Below, one piece after another: positions 51,039 through 63,502 of a stretch of 64,000 nucleotides of DNA; within the stretch, counting starts at the first letter, position 1; the number at the start of each line of letters is the position of its first letter. A program made the translations under genes and the position numbers. The notes beneath the pieces were generated by a model. That model was not told where the DNA came from. It saw only the letters and a program-made list of their open reading frames with translations, and searched no databases. This stretch comes from Plasmodium malariae (lineage: Eukaryota > Apicomplexa > Aconoidasida > Haemosporida > Plasmodiidae): assembly GCF_900090045.1 (NCBI RefSeq), contig NC_041781.1, positions 310,001 to 374,000 of the forward strand, written 5' to 3'.

Positions 51039-54000
51039 CTATAAGTTAAGAGCATTGTAATATTCTCTTATTTGCTCATCAGTAACATATTCAAATACAA
51101 TTCTAACAAATTTGTAGAAACCAAAAGGCGACAAATATTCATTATTAATAGATGAGCAGTTTCCAATACAAGTTATAGGACTAGAGCATGAATGGCACAC
51201 TCCTACTTTAGATGTGTTAATAAAAAAGGTTTGCTCATTTTTTGCACATCTGCTTGTTAATAAAATATTCTTATTTAACATATTCTGAAAATTATAACCA
51301 GAACTGTGAAATTTCCCATAATATTTTTTATGCTTTAACATATAAGGGTTAATTTTATTGTTCCCATTTCTGTTATAATTTTTTTTATTATTTGAAAAAC
51401 TCCTCTCTAGAGAGAGTTCCTTTGGAGTAGAATTCTCCTTTAGGCTTATGTTAATTATATTTTCATTTTTTTCTCCTCTAAATTTTTTCTTATTTTTGAA
51501 TTTATTATAACTCCCCTGTTGGCATAAAAAACCGCACCCTGAATTTGAGAAATTTGATAAATGTTCCAAATTTGTTAAAACACCTAGAGACAAATCGGAG
51601 CCATCAATAACGATATGAGAGCTTCCATTTTGTCCTCCTAACAAACAATGATAACTTGACTCATTTACATAGGATAGATTTATTACTGTGAAAATAGTCC
51701 AGTTTTCAGGTAATAATACATAATTATTTAAGTATATGCTCAAATTATTAACTTGGTCTTTAATGCTATTAAAAAAATATAATCTTCTATTCTTCATAGA
51801 GTTAAGGGATACAGAAAAATAATAACGTTTGCTTTCATGATAGGGATATATATGCACATCATAATTTTCTGTGATATCAAAATGAACGTAGTCCGCATTG
51901 TTCAAATGATTTGCTGATATGGATGAATCGCTTACCAAAGTGATAGAGTCATTTTTTAACTCATTTGTAATCAAATTAGCAAAAAAAGAAGATAAATAAA
52001 AATAATAATAGGAATATGTAAAATTATAACATGAAGGAGAAATGGTGTATTCATACAATATATCATTCATTGAAAGAGGCTTATTAGAAACTTGTATGAA
52101 ACAAATATATGGAAAAGGGTTTATAAATAGACTACTATTACCAATGTACTTTATATTATCAAAAGAACAAAATTTATGATATCCCTTAAAGCCCCCATTT
52201 ATGAAATAAAATTGACCTTTTAAAGTCCCAACAACACTCAAATAATACCATCCTTTATTCAATTTTTTAATACTATAACCAGATGAATGATAATTTATAT
52301 ATCCTTTCTTCTCTTTATTATAATTCTCAATACAACCTAAAATTAAATCATCATTAAATATACAAACATGTGTATCATTTTCTCCACTTATCAAAGAGGA
52401 AAAGGAAATATTTTTTTCTATAGGAAAAAATACCCATGCAGATATGGTATAACCGCACGGTTTGATCAACTCATTATATATAGACAAAGATGGATATAAA
52501 ACTAAATTATAAAAACTAGACATATCACATGCAAATGATAAATTATCCGAAAAAACATTTATTCCATAAATTTTAGGTAGATCTCCTTTCCTACTTATTT
52601 TTTTGAAATAGATATCATAACCATATTCATCCCTATCATAAATAAGATTTATTTTGGAATGGTTATTCTTATCTTTCTTTTTTTCACCTTTCTTTTCATT
52701 AGAATTATTTGCATTTTTAATTTTATTTCCCTTCTTCAAATGCAATACGGGGGTGGTGACCTCTCCAAATTTGCACTCATCTTTCTTTCCAGCCTCACAA
52801 AATAGGATATTACGACCATACAAATTATTTTCTGCCATACTATATTTGGTAAAAAATTTTAACTGATAAACCTTAAATTTGTACTTCGAGTCATTTGCTA
52901 GTGGTATCACTCTAGTATTATTCTTCTGTGATTGCGCAAAATACATAAAAAATATATTTTCGATCATAAATTCGTTTCTAATATCTATACCTTCTATAAT
53001 AGTATTGTCTATTTCCATGTTTATATTGTCACCTATCATTTCTTTACATTTTATATTTTTTATTAATTTGTATCTTCTTTTTATTTCCTCTTTATTTAAA
53101 AACTCATATATTTTAAAAGAGGAACATAATCCTATATTATTATTTCCAAAACAAGAATTACCAAATATGCTTACCTCAAAATTTTTCTCTAAATCTAGTA
53201 CTTCATATGAAATTCTGCTTAAGTATTTTCCATTAATATAATAAATTAAACCATTAGGACATTTTGTTAAATTTAGTAAATTCCATTTATTTTTTTTTAT
53301 TATTTTGTTGAGTTTTCCCCATTTTTTCGTTTTCTCGCTTTCTATGTAAATACCACCACAATTACTACAGTTAACGTAGTTAATACAGTTTTTCTCACAT
53401 CTGCCCCTCCTTATGCCCATTTTCTTTTCTATATCATAATCATTTCTATAATTCCTACTTAACCTTTCCATCTGCGTGATATGTACTTCTATATTTTCAA
53501 TTTTTTCATTTTTCCTATCAATAACGAATAGGGAATTCCCTGATTTATCCGAAAAAACAAAATTTTTGTATTTTACATTATCTATTTTCGCATCTAAATA
53601 TAGCCATAATTCTACAGTACATTCCTTAGGTAAAATAATTGATGGGTTTATAATGACTAATGAATTTTTATCATAAAAATTTATACCCTTTAAATCACCT
53701 GTAATACCAGCATTACACCTATAACTGTTATGTGTGAATATGACAAATTTCCCACCCTTCACATGTTCATAATTCATGTAGTTATACATATTTTTATTTA
53801 AAAATTGCATGTAATTTATGCTTAGCAGGTCATTTTCTTCGCTTTTATAATTTATGTTACTCCTTTCATCTATTTCTATGTCTCCCTTTTTTTTAATTTT
53901 TGATTCCATATTTTGTAACTTCCTTAAAGATGTTCCACTTATCGAAATAACTGAACCGTAGTTGTCCATCTGAAAATAGTTTATTTTCTGTTCATAATTT

Positions 54001-57000
54001 TTTATAATATAATGATCAATATATTCCCCTCCCATATTTTCATATAAGGTAATAAAATCTCTTTTTTTTTGTTCCATCAGTTTTAGCTCATCAATATCTA
54101 GACATCCAAGACAACATTTTTCTATAAAAACAGGTGAAGCATTACAAAAAAATTTTAAAAATTCTTCCTTCTTTTTTTCTTTTTCTCTTTTTCTTCTTTT
54201 TTCCTCTATCTCTTTTACATTAGTATCTACTTGTGCAAAATCGGTTAAGTCTTTAACATTTAAACAATCCCCTTCTTCCTGCGTTAAATTTGTTAAGTAA
54301 TTTTTGGATTTACTATTCAACCGTTCAAATGCATGATAAAAATCGATGTCTAAAACGTTCCTATTTATATAATCAGGTATATTAAAAGTGATACCAGTGT
54401 CTTTATTCTCGTATTGTGTGACTCTGTCCAATATTTTATCATTTGCAAATATATCACTATATGATTTATTATATTTTTCCAAATATTCAAAATATCTTTT
54501 CATATAAAAATTGTTACTTATATTATATCCCCACAAATTTACTATATTAGTGCATATATATTTCTCGCATGTATATTTATAATGTATGTTGAAATACAAT
54601 TCGCTGACATCCACTAATAAACAGTGAAGGAATATTCTGCACAACTCAGCAGAGTATATGTGACTGACGTCAAAGAAGAATCCATCTTTCTTTGTATTGC
54701 CTATTCCCTTAACACCTAAAAATGGTTTATATGTACAATATGTTTGATATGCATTATATTATATGTAGAGCATCGTGATATATATATAACATATTATGCT
54801 ATATATAACGTATCACGCTAACTGTGGCGCATAACATTTCATAATATTTCTATATTTTTCTTACCCCCTTTTTTTCTACTATTCAGCAACTGCATAATCA
54901 TAAGGTTCAGTTCGCCATTTAATAGTAACCCCTCTAGGTCGTTCATCAGGTTTTCCTTTTTCATAGCCGTACACCAGTCGTCATATGAACTATTTTCCAA
55001 AGATGAAATTGGAAAGTCTGTGTTATTCATCCTATGCACTCTCAATTGTTCATCTTTTACGTTTGAGTTTTTATCCTCATCATTATTTCCACACAATCTT
55101 TCTCTACAAATAGTGAAGTCCTGCGTTCCACAATCCACAAAATTAAAATTTTTTTTTGTTCTTTCTGAATAATCATAATAATAATTATCACTGAAAGAAC
55201 GATCACTTAAAGTAAGTGCTCTTCTATGATTTATGTTTCTCGTCATATTGTATAAATCGCTGTGTGGAAAATTAAAACTAGCCAAATAATGATCCATTGC
55301 ATTCTTAAAATATCTACATTTATTTAAGACATTTGAAATATGAAATAAAATAGTTGACAAATTATAGTTTATATCTCCTAAGTTACAATAACTTAAAATA
55401 CTCATTCCCCATGCAAAAATGATTAAAGACTCATAATCCATATGTTGCATTTTTTTCTTCTTCTTCAAGATGTTCAAAAATTTGTCCTTGCATTTGAGAA
55501 AATTTTTTAAAATGAAAGAAATATTTTTTATTTCATCAAAATGATTCTGATTCAACACTTTTAAACACTCTTCTAGGTTCAGATTTGGAAACCTCTTCTC
55601 TAATGTTAAACTTATGAACATGGCTAGACATTTTTCAGGCTCATCAGACAAATCAATAACATTATATAAAAAAAAAATCCACGTTTTCGAAATATTAAAT
55701 AATTTATATCTTTTCACGTATTTCTTTTTTTTATTATTATTTTTTTTGGGGGGGGTTTCCTTATCAATATCAACTGTCGACTTATTAACTGTTTTTGAAA
55801 AACGGTTCATGTAATTTCTACTACTTTTTAAAATGTTGTTAATTAATTTTATGCTTCTTTTCTCGTTTTTCAGCACAAACTGTTCTTCTATTTCATCATT
55901 TCGTAATTTCAAATCATTTAAATTTTTACAACTTTTATTTTCCAATATAGCTATTTTCGGGTTTCTTGAAATGGACTTCTTAATACAGGTCATTTTTTCC
56001 AGCAGCTTTTTAATTCTGCTTATATTTTTTCTAGCAACGTTTTTTATATCTTCTTTGACGCATTTTAGAAGCAATAAAAAAAATGTTACATAAATTATAC
56101 AATTGCATATTATTGAAATAAGAGTTATAATACCATGAAAACCGCTTAGGTGCACGTAACTTGAAATGGTATAATAAGACAATAAAACAGTAATATGTAT
56201 GAACATGGAAAAGTAATACACAAATTTATCTATTTTTTTTTTCTTTATTAATTCAGTTACAACATTTGCTACTTTGCATTTGCTAAATATGTTGGTATTA
56301 CAATGTCGTGTTTTTCTTCCACTACTTCCATTTCTGCTGTTATTGTCAAGTTGCTTACTTTTGTCAAATATAGAATCGTTACTGTCACTGGAGCCTTCTC
56401 TACTTTCTTCCTTCACATCAACTTCAACCTTTTCGTTATTCTCTTCATGTAGTATCATTTCAAAGGTTCGAACTTCTTCCGACAAAGGCCTCTTTTTTCC
56501 TCCATCATATCTGTTGTCATTTTGAGTGTTTCCATTTTTTATGTTTCCACTTTGAATATGGTAACTTTCTGACCTATTATCTCCCTTATTATGTACATTT
56601 CTTCCACTTTCATCATATTTTCTTTTTTTTTCATAATAGGTGAATCTACTTGTTTTATGTAAAATATAACCATGCTCATAATTTTGTTCCAACTCTTGTG
56701 TAGGGCCCCAATCGTATATATATAAATAAATAATTACAATGTAAAGTAAAAACGATACAGTAGTTATAATATATTGAGCTGTGTGGATGTTAGTATTGTA
56801 GATACCATTTTTACAATTATAAATTAAAGAAGAATTTACATTATTCAGAAAACGCTTGTGAAATAAAACTAGAAATAATAGCAAGAAAAAATCATCTGCT
56901 CCATGAAGGGCATATGTTACGCTAGAATGTATTAACAGTGCTTTATCTAAAATGGTAGAATTCTTTCTTTTTTTCATACTTTTCTTTAATAATAATATAA

Positions 57001-58550
57001 AATATTTAGAAAATTTTATAAACGTATTATATATTACTATTATCCAAATTTTTAAATAGTTTTTACTCCTCAGTTCTGAACATTTTAATGAATCATCAAT
57101 TATGATAAAACTTGCTCGTCTATGTTCATCATAATTACACAAATAAAAAAAAATGCATAATCTTATTGTTTCGAAATATAAAAAATCATGATATAGTATA
57201 AAGAAACGAAAAAAACATTTACCAAACCCTTCTGTAATAATTATATCATGTATGTCTATAAAGTCACGTGCATTTTTATTTTTTGTTCTGGAATAACTTA
57301 AGTGTGATTTATGAAAAGTGTTTGAAAGATTTTCATTTTTAATTAAACCGCTGGCTATTTCATTTTCTGAAATGAGTTTTTTTCCCTTAGAGCTAGTTGT
57401 ACTGTTATTTAGTCTGACTTTGATTTTTTCTGAAAAAGAAGAAGGAAAGGGGTACCTTTAGTGAACATGTATCTGCGCATAAGTACCTCTACCAATGTAG
57501 TTGTATCTCTATGTGTATCTCTATGTATGTACGTAAACATATACATATATATATGTTTATGAATGCATTTCCGCTGCGTATACTGCACAACCTTAGGAGG
57601 AAGCGCTTAAACATGCTATGTTTTAAAATACAACAAATGACAATTAAAAAGTAAAAAACAAAACAAAAAAAGAAATATGATACTAATTATAAAATTATTA
57701 TGTAGATGTATGCAACTATTTTTATTTTACTTCTATGATAGGGGCTTAATTTTATTTATGCATTTTTTTTTTTTTTTTCCTTTTATTACTTATATAAAGA
57801 TAAAGGGAAAATGTACAAAGCAGGGAAAATACTACATATAACGGAGGTAAAAATAATAAAAAATTAACCTTCTTTATAATTCTTTCACTGTTTGTTCCTT
57901 TCTAAAATAAACAGAAACAAGTTTTAAATATATAAGACGTGAGATATATTACGCAATGAAGAACCGTGGTGTGATCTTATGTTCTATTTTGCGCAAGTTA
58001 TTGCAATATTTTGTTCTATCTAATTCTTTTACACACTTTTTATAGTATTTTACGGTAATTATGCAGTCCAAAATTTCATTAAGTGGTATGCCAATGGTAA
58101 AAAAATAAAATACATTTGCTATATAGTGGTCGTAATTTGAATTAACGTATCTAAATTTGCAAGAGGAAGGAACAAAAAAAAAAAGTTATTACAACATAAA
58201 GGTACAAGTTTGCACAGAAGGGTAAAAAATATTTAGAAAAAATACAGGGATATTTATTGATTACATGGGATACTGTTCTAACCTTAGAAGGGAAATGTAG
58301 TGAGTGTATTTGATAAACATTTTTATTAGTATCATTTGTCTCGTATTGTTTAAACATAAAACTGTTAAGATATTTATAAAAAATATCAGTAGGAAAAAAT
58401 AAAGAGTTACTAAATAGGTTGGTAAATGGCAAAGAATACAAGGACTGTTCTGCGGAGATATAAAGTCGTATCTGTAATTTTCCTCACACTGTAATTTTAA
58501 AGTGTTTATATATAGAGATAAATGTAGTTATGTATAAGTTAAAAACTCTT

Positions 58551-58594
<44 letters not shown>

Positions 58595-59949
58595 TTATTC
58601 ATGCACACATGCTGAATTGACGAACGGATGAAAATTATGTTTTAAAGCACAAAATATTAGACATAATTTTTTATATTTTTATTTTTCGTACAATTTTACA
58701 CTGTATTAATTTATTCCCTTCTGAACAACTTCTCTTTTCCTTGAAATTTAAGCATACCCCTTTTTTGAAACACAAGATCTGATAATTGTATATCTCTTCA
58801 TGTTTCATTTCATTACATAATTCTACATATTCTTCATTTTTTTCTTTCATGCACATGTTTTTAAACGACCAAATATTTTCATTATCATCACAGAATTCTA
58901 GGACATTGCATTTTATGCATTTCCTTGAGAGAGTGTTTAATTTGTAACCTTAAAAAAAAAAAAATAAAATAAAATAAAAGTAAAAAGTAAAAAGAAAAAA
59001 GAAAAAAAGAAAAAGAAAAAGAAAAAAATTTATTAAAATTATTATACATTCTTCACTGTCCTAATTTCACTATCAAGAATTAATTTTTTTAACAACTCCG
59101 TAATTTATTTTTTCCCTCTTTAACCTTTATTACATATGCATTCTAATTCGGATTGTGACCCCACAGCATTTGTAGCTAAGTGAACAAATATATATGTAGA
59201 TACGTATTTACATATACATGCTTAAGAGTGTATATGTGGACTAATTTTGTGTTAATATATATTCTATTATTATCTATTCTTCAAAATATTTTAATCTTTT
59301 TTTACTAGATCCGTTGGGACAGTTTCGACAAACCACAGACCCCAGTTTGTCGCTAAATGTGCCTAGAGGACAAGGCAAACATACATTGTTCACTCTCGAA
59401 AAATTATAAAACCCTTTTTTACACTGTTCACATTTAAAGTCCTTCAATTTAAAATTGAAAATATGTGAATATATATAAGCGCATGCACATACAAGTGAAC
59501 ATGTAAACAAATGAATTTAGAAATGGGTACACACACAGGCATACCATTTGGGTATATAAACCCCTCCCCACACATATATATATAGCTATATGTATAGATA
59601 TATAGATATGTGTTTATTTTTTGTCCTTTTCTATTATACGTAGGTAAGCATCTCTCCAGCTCTGCACTTCAAGAAAAAAAGAAAAGAAAATAGAATACCA
59701 TAAGGACATTGTTAGTATAAGATAATCATTTTAAAAGTGTTTTTAGTTTTCTTTTTTTTTTTTTTTTTTGTTTCATAAAAGATTTTCATGTTTGTATTTA
59801 TGTTTATGCGATACCATAACATTCAAAAACCTAATTTTTCTTTTCACATTTAGCCCGCTGAAAGAGCCATCCAGATTTTTATTTTTTCTTATAAGCAAAA
59901 GGATTATTAATATAAAAAAATTTGTTCTATTTATAGAAAAATTATTCAT
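51039..59949 (-). CDS. Large receptor-like membrane protein: GCC2/GCC3 repeats, multi-pass membrane core, LamG-like modules
   Basis: I do not recognise a named gene. Ten exons (minus) join in frame to 2,444 aa: 59949-59848, 59666-59640, 59441-59306, 59175-59125, 58948-58692, 58488-58265, 58150-57953, 57887-57790, 57429-54865 and 54715-51039. The start MNNFSINRTNFFILIILLI is a likely signal peptide. Residues 35-215 are Cys-rich with GCC2/GCC3 (ephrin-receptor-like) repeats: CKKGFYNFS, VCLPCPLGTFSD, CRNCPNGS|TTNAVGS and CICNKGYKL. Hydrophobic segments follow near 216-237, 274-297, 339-364, 436-460, 485-510, 535-557 and 580-602, and two more near 765-819 after a charged loop. Exon 10 carries three ConA/LamG-like modules (CTVELWLYLDAKI, YTISAWVFFPIEK, PENWTIFTVINLSY) with HSSGY motifs. 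The exon 7/8 junction is least sure: the best acceptor (AG at 57903-57902) leads to a stop unless exon 7 ends earlier, at ACC|GTAAAA. The architecture suggests a surface receptor or adhesin. Confidence 0.72.
58556..58590. repeat. (AT)n microsatellite in an intron of the large receptor-like gene
   Basis: AT run of about 34 nt in the intron 58489-58691. Confidence 0.8.
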
Positions 59950-60626
59950 TTTTTTTTAAAACAATTTTTTTATTAACAAAAAAAGAAGGAAAAACAGGAA
60001 GTTAACAAGTTTAATAACATAAATAGTTACTTTTAAGAATATTTCTTTTTTCCCCCTTTTAATTAAGTCTTATAGGTACTTAACCTCTTGTCTCTTAAAA
60101 AAAAAATAAGAGAAAGCAAACAGTAGGTGCAGTCTTATACTTTAATTTATTTTATTTTGTTTTATTATTATAAACTTAAGGTTATGAAACATTTAACAAA
60201 TGAAAACAAAAAATTTGTTCCATTTTATATGCAACAATTTTATGATAATAATAAAAAAAAAATCTCATACATATAAATAGTAGAGTAATTTATGTATTAT
60301 GCAATCCATTTTAATAAAGGTAATTACGGAGTATAAATGTATATATAAAAATACATATAAAACAAAAATAATGGTACATATTCTTTTTTAATTAAACATG
60401 AGTGCTTTTGTTTTTTAAAACATAATTCCTATAACCATAAATACATGTTAATACACATAATCATATATAGAGTTAAATTTCGTTTTTTTCACATGAACGT
60501 GCATATATTTCATAAAATCTGTCGAAAAATTAATTTAACCAAAAAAAAAGAAAAAGAAATGTGTGATGGGAAAAATAAGGAAGGCATGCATAAAAACGTA
60601 ACGCAGAAAAATGCATAAATTTATAC

Positions 60627-60639
<13 letters not shown>

Positions 60640-60667
<28 letters not shown>

Positions 60668-60692
60668 TTTATTTATTTATTTATTTATTTAC
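60640..60692. repeat. (AT)n followed by (TTTA)n microsatellite
   Basis: About 24 nt of AT repeats run directly into about seven copies of TTTA. Confidence 0.8.
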
Positions 60693-61074
60693 GCGTTTTT
60701 ACGTGATACCTAAATTCAACTAAAGCAATCATAATTTTATTTAGGAGTAAAATTTGTCTGTAAACCCTAACATATATCAAAGCAAGCGGCTGTAAAAGTT
60801 GGCACAACTATTTCATTTTTAACTATTACATATTTTTCTATTAACTATAAAACCACTTTGTTTTATTTTATTTTCGTTTACATTTTTTCAAACTTTCCAA
60901 AAATGGAGCTGTCTTCTCTTGGTCATTGTTCACACCATATATTATACCTACCCTTATAAGTTTTCCAGTTCTCTCCATATATATTTACTTATATATAGTA
61001 AGAAAAAAAGTGCAATGTTACTATTATTGCCTCCCTTCTTATTAAACCTTCTTAGAAATAATTACATAATAGCA

Positions 61075-61312
61075 AGTAATATAAAATAGTAGTTAATATA
61101 TAAAAGTAATATATGACCGTGAGTAATATATAATTGTGAGTAATATATAATTGTGAGTAATATATAAAATTAACCACTATATAATAGAAAGTACTATATA
61201 ATAGAGAGTAATATATAATAGAAAGTACTATATAATAGAGAGTACTATATAATAGAAAGTACTATATAATAGAAAGTACTATATAATAGAAAGTACCATA
61301 TAACAGCAAGTA
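61075..61312. repeat. Tandem array of about 17-nt units 3' of SPC3
   Basis: Two related sub-arrays: first a GTGAGTAATATATAATT unit (about three copies, 61118-61170), then AGTACTATATAATAGAA/AGAGAGTA units (about seven copies, 61190-61305). The array ends about 10 nt before the SPC3 stop codon, so it would be in the 3' UTR of that gene. Confidence 0.85.
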
Positions 61313-61323
61313 ATAACAGGTGC

Positions 61324-61881
61324 CTATTTGTCAGGATAGTATAACGGATAATTAGAGGGTAAGCTGTCAAAATATTCTGCGGGTAATCTATAAGAAATTT
61401 TTGCTCCTTCGTACGACCTTGCAAAACCAACTATAGGCATATATTTATAGCAAACTTGTAAAATGATTAAATTATTTCTTAACCCATTATAATAATCTTT
61501 AAGAGAATATTTGGTAATAAAATTCTTAAAATTCTTTTTAGCAGTCTTTTTATTTTTTATAATATAATCTTGAATAATTACTTCGTTTTTTACTTTTTCG
61601 GGTGTTTGATATGTTACTAAAACATAAAGAAATAACTGTTTCAAATTCCAGTTAAACGCTTTTCTCATATCATATGATAAATCTAGAGATAACACTACTT
61701 CATCTCCTTTTATATATCTATTGTAAACAATTCTTTTTACACTTTTTACTTGTATATTTGTTACCATTTCCTTTTCATCAAACAAATAAAATGATGTTCC
61801 ATAATTAAAAACACACAGGACAAGAAAGCATAAAGCCATAGAATAAAAAATTACATTCAGCCTATTCAAAAAGTTGTCCAT
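61324..61881 (-). CDS. Signal peptidase complex subunit 3 (SPC3/SPC22)
   Basis: Accessory subunit of the ER signal peptidase that removes signal peptides from secreted proteins. Single exon, 185 aa. The ATG at 61881 (MDNFLNRLNVIFYS) is chosen over an upstream non-ATG extension. Residues about 10-32 form the single N-terminal membrane anchor, and the rest is the luminal domain. Family landmarks: LSLDLSYDMRKAFNWNLKQLFLYV corresponds to human FDITADLENIFDWNVKQLFLYL, then VIIQDYIIK and GLRNNLIILQVCYKYMPIVG. Length equals the usual 180-190 aa. The stop is TAG. It starts divergently from prefoldin 4, with 1.6 kb between. Its activity serves the secreted proteins encoded nearby as well as all others. 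Confidence 0.93.
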   Translation of the reverse strand: MDNFLNRLNVIFYSMALCFLVLCVFNYGTSFYLFDEKEMVTNIQVKSVKRIVYNRYIKGDEVVLSLDLSYDMRKAFNWNLKQLFLYVLVTYQTPEKVKNEVIIQDYIIKNKKTAKKNFKNFITKYSLKDYYNGLRNNLIILQVCYKYMPIVGFARSYEGAKISYRLPAEYFDSLPSNYPLYYPDK

Positions 61882-63502
61882 ATTTTTTGACAAATGGGTA
61901 TATTTATAATTATATATGAAAACTTGTTTTCTTAAAGATTTTCAATCGGCGTGCATACATATGCATGGGGAAGGGGGTTATATATATGTATGCTTATGTG
62001 TAATTAAGTTTTTGTACGTATCGACAACTATGTTTATACATATATATGCAATTGTATTTGTTCGTATATGTATGCGTGTGTTTGTACGTATATGCGTTTA
62101 TATATAGGAAAACCTCTATAAATAAGTTGTTACGAAAAAATGATTCATCGTATTTAATATATAACACACCACATGCGCTTGTATGGGTGTATGTATGTAT
62201 TCATATATTGCATAAAAAACCCTTACTACAAAAGCAAAATAACTGAAAGGGCTACATAATATATATATATATAAAAAAAAAAAAAAAAATTAGCCACAAA
62301 TTTAAAGTATTAAAAACACTATTACATAGTTTTTTTCATAATATTAAATACAAAAAAGAGTTTCATGTTAATATGCTTCACAAAAATTCTCGCCTCCTCG
62401 CGTGTGAAAAAATGTAAGTTATTTTTATTAAGTGTATTATAAGTATATAGGCACGTATGAATGTTCGTATGTATGTATGTATGTATGTAAGTATATGATT
62501 ATATTCATGGAACTTAATTTTACTAAAAATGGGAAAAGCGCGACAATGTAAAAGTACATATTTTGCTTCAAATATATCCGTTATATGTACAAATTTTTAA
62601 ATTTTACCTCAGATTTACGCATCAATTTGTAACAAACTTGTACATATATACATATGTATATACGTAAATGGGAAAAGCTATATAAGTTTTATGTACATAT
62701 TTATGTACGATGTTTTGGGTTTACATATACATTCATTTTAACATCATTTCTGGGCACATTCTTGATATCCACCCTCACTTTTATATTATTTTGACATTTT
62801 ATTCAATTTTTTTTTATATCCTTTAAGCAATCTAATAATTATTATCAACAATGATATAAAAGATTCTCCTTTAATCTTTAATATTTAGTGGTTGTTCTTT
62901 TTATTATTTTTATATATATATTTTCTATATAGCTATTTTATTTGTATATATTAAGCATCTTCAAAAATTATGCCATAACATTATACATATATATATACAT
63001 ATGTATATATATATATATATAAATATATACGTCAACATAACATTCCAATTGCACACTTAAAATATACTGTTAATGTATGAAGGCCCCAATTAATATATTT
63101 CAAATTATAATTTAACAAAACAAACAGAAAAGGCGAGAACAATATTGTGCTTGTTAGAAGTTTTATTTCTTTTTAAAGTTATTATATATTTAACTGTTAT
63201 ATAAAATTTACATTCTGTATTTTTGGAGTGAGATTTTTAAACTATTTTTTTATTTTTTTCATATTTATTTTATCATGCGTTTTAAGGGAAAAAACTTTAA
63301 GCGCAACATCTTTTTTTTATAGAATAAATATATAAAATTTTATAACAAAAAAATACATAAAAATATATTTATATATATAAGTTTAAATAAACAGGAATAA
63401 TAACCACCCTTCTTTAAATTAATCTGAAGAATTAAAAACGTGGATATAAATGCCCTCTCTAGTTTTATTTTTTTTATTTTTTATTAATATTTTGATTGAG
63501 CA
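61882..63502. other. Divergent intergenic region, about 1.6 kb
   Basis: Holds the promoters of SPC3 (-) and prefoldin 4 (+). It is rich in TATATG/TGTATG strings (61975-62110, 62460-62500 with a TATG run, 62985-63030). Open frames at 61916-62246 come from these alternating repeats and show no domain. No RNA gene is visible. Confidence 0.6.

Larger units (their letters stand above)
59950..61323. other. Intergenic spacer, about 1.4 kb
   Basis: Upstream region of the large receptor-like gene and 3' flank of SPC3, both minus strand. Contents: A-runs, an AT run merging into a TTTA tetranucleotide run (60640-60692), and a tandem array next to SPC3 (61075-61312). Nothing coding was found. Confidence 0.6.

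Noticed and set aside
58151..58441. Minus-strand open frame starting YSLPFTNLFSNS
   Set aside because: Shadow of exon 6 of the large gene. The overlapping frame has the Cys motifs, a membrane helix and matching splice phases on both sides; this one does not.
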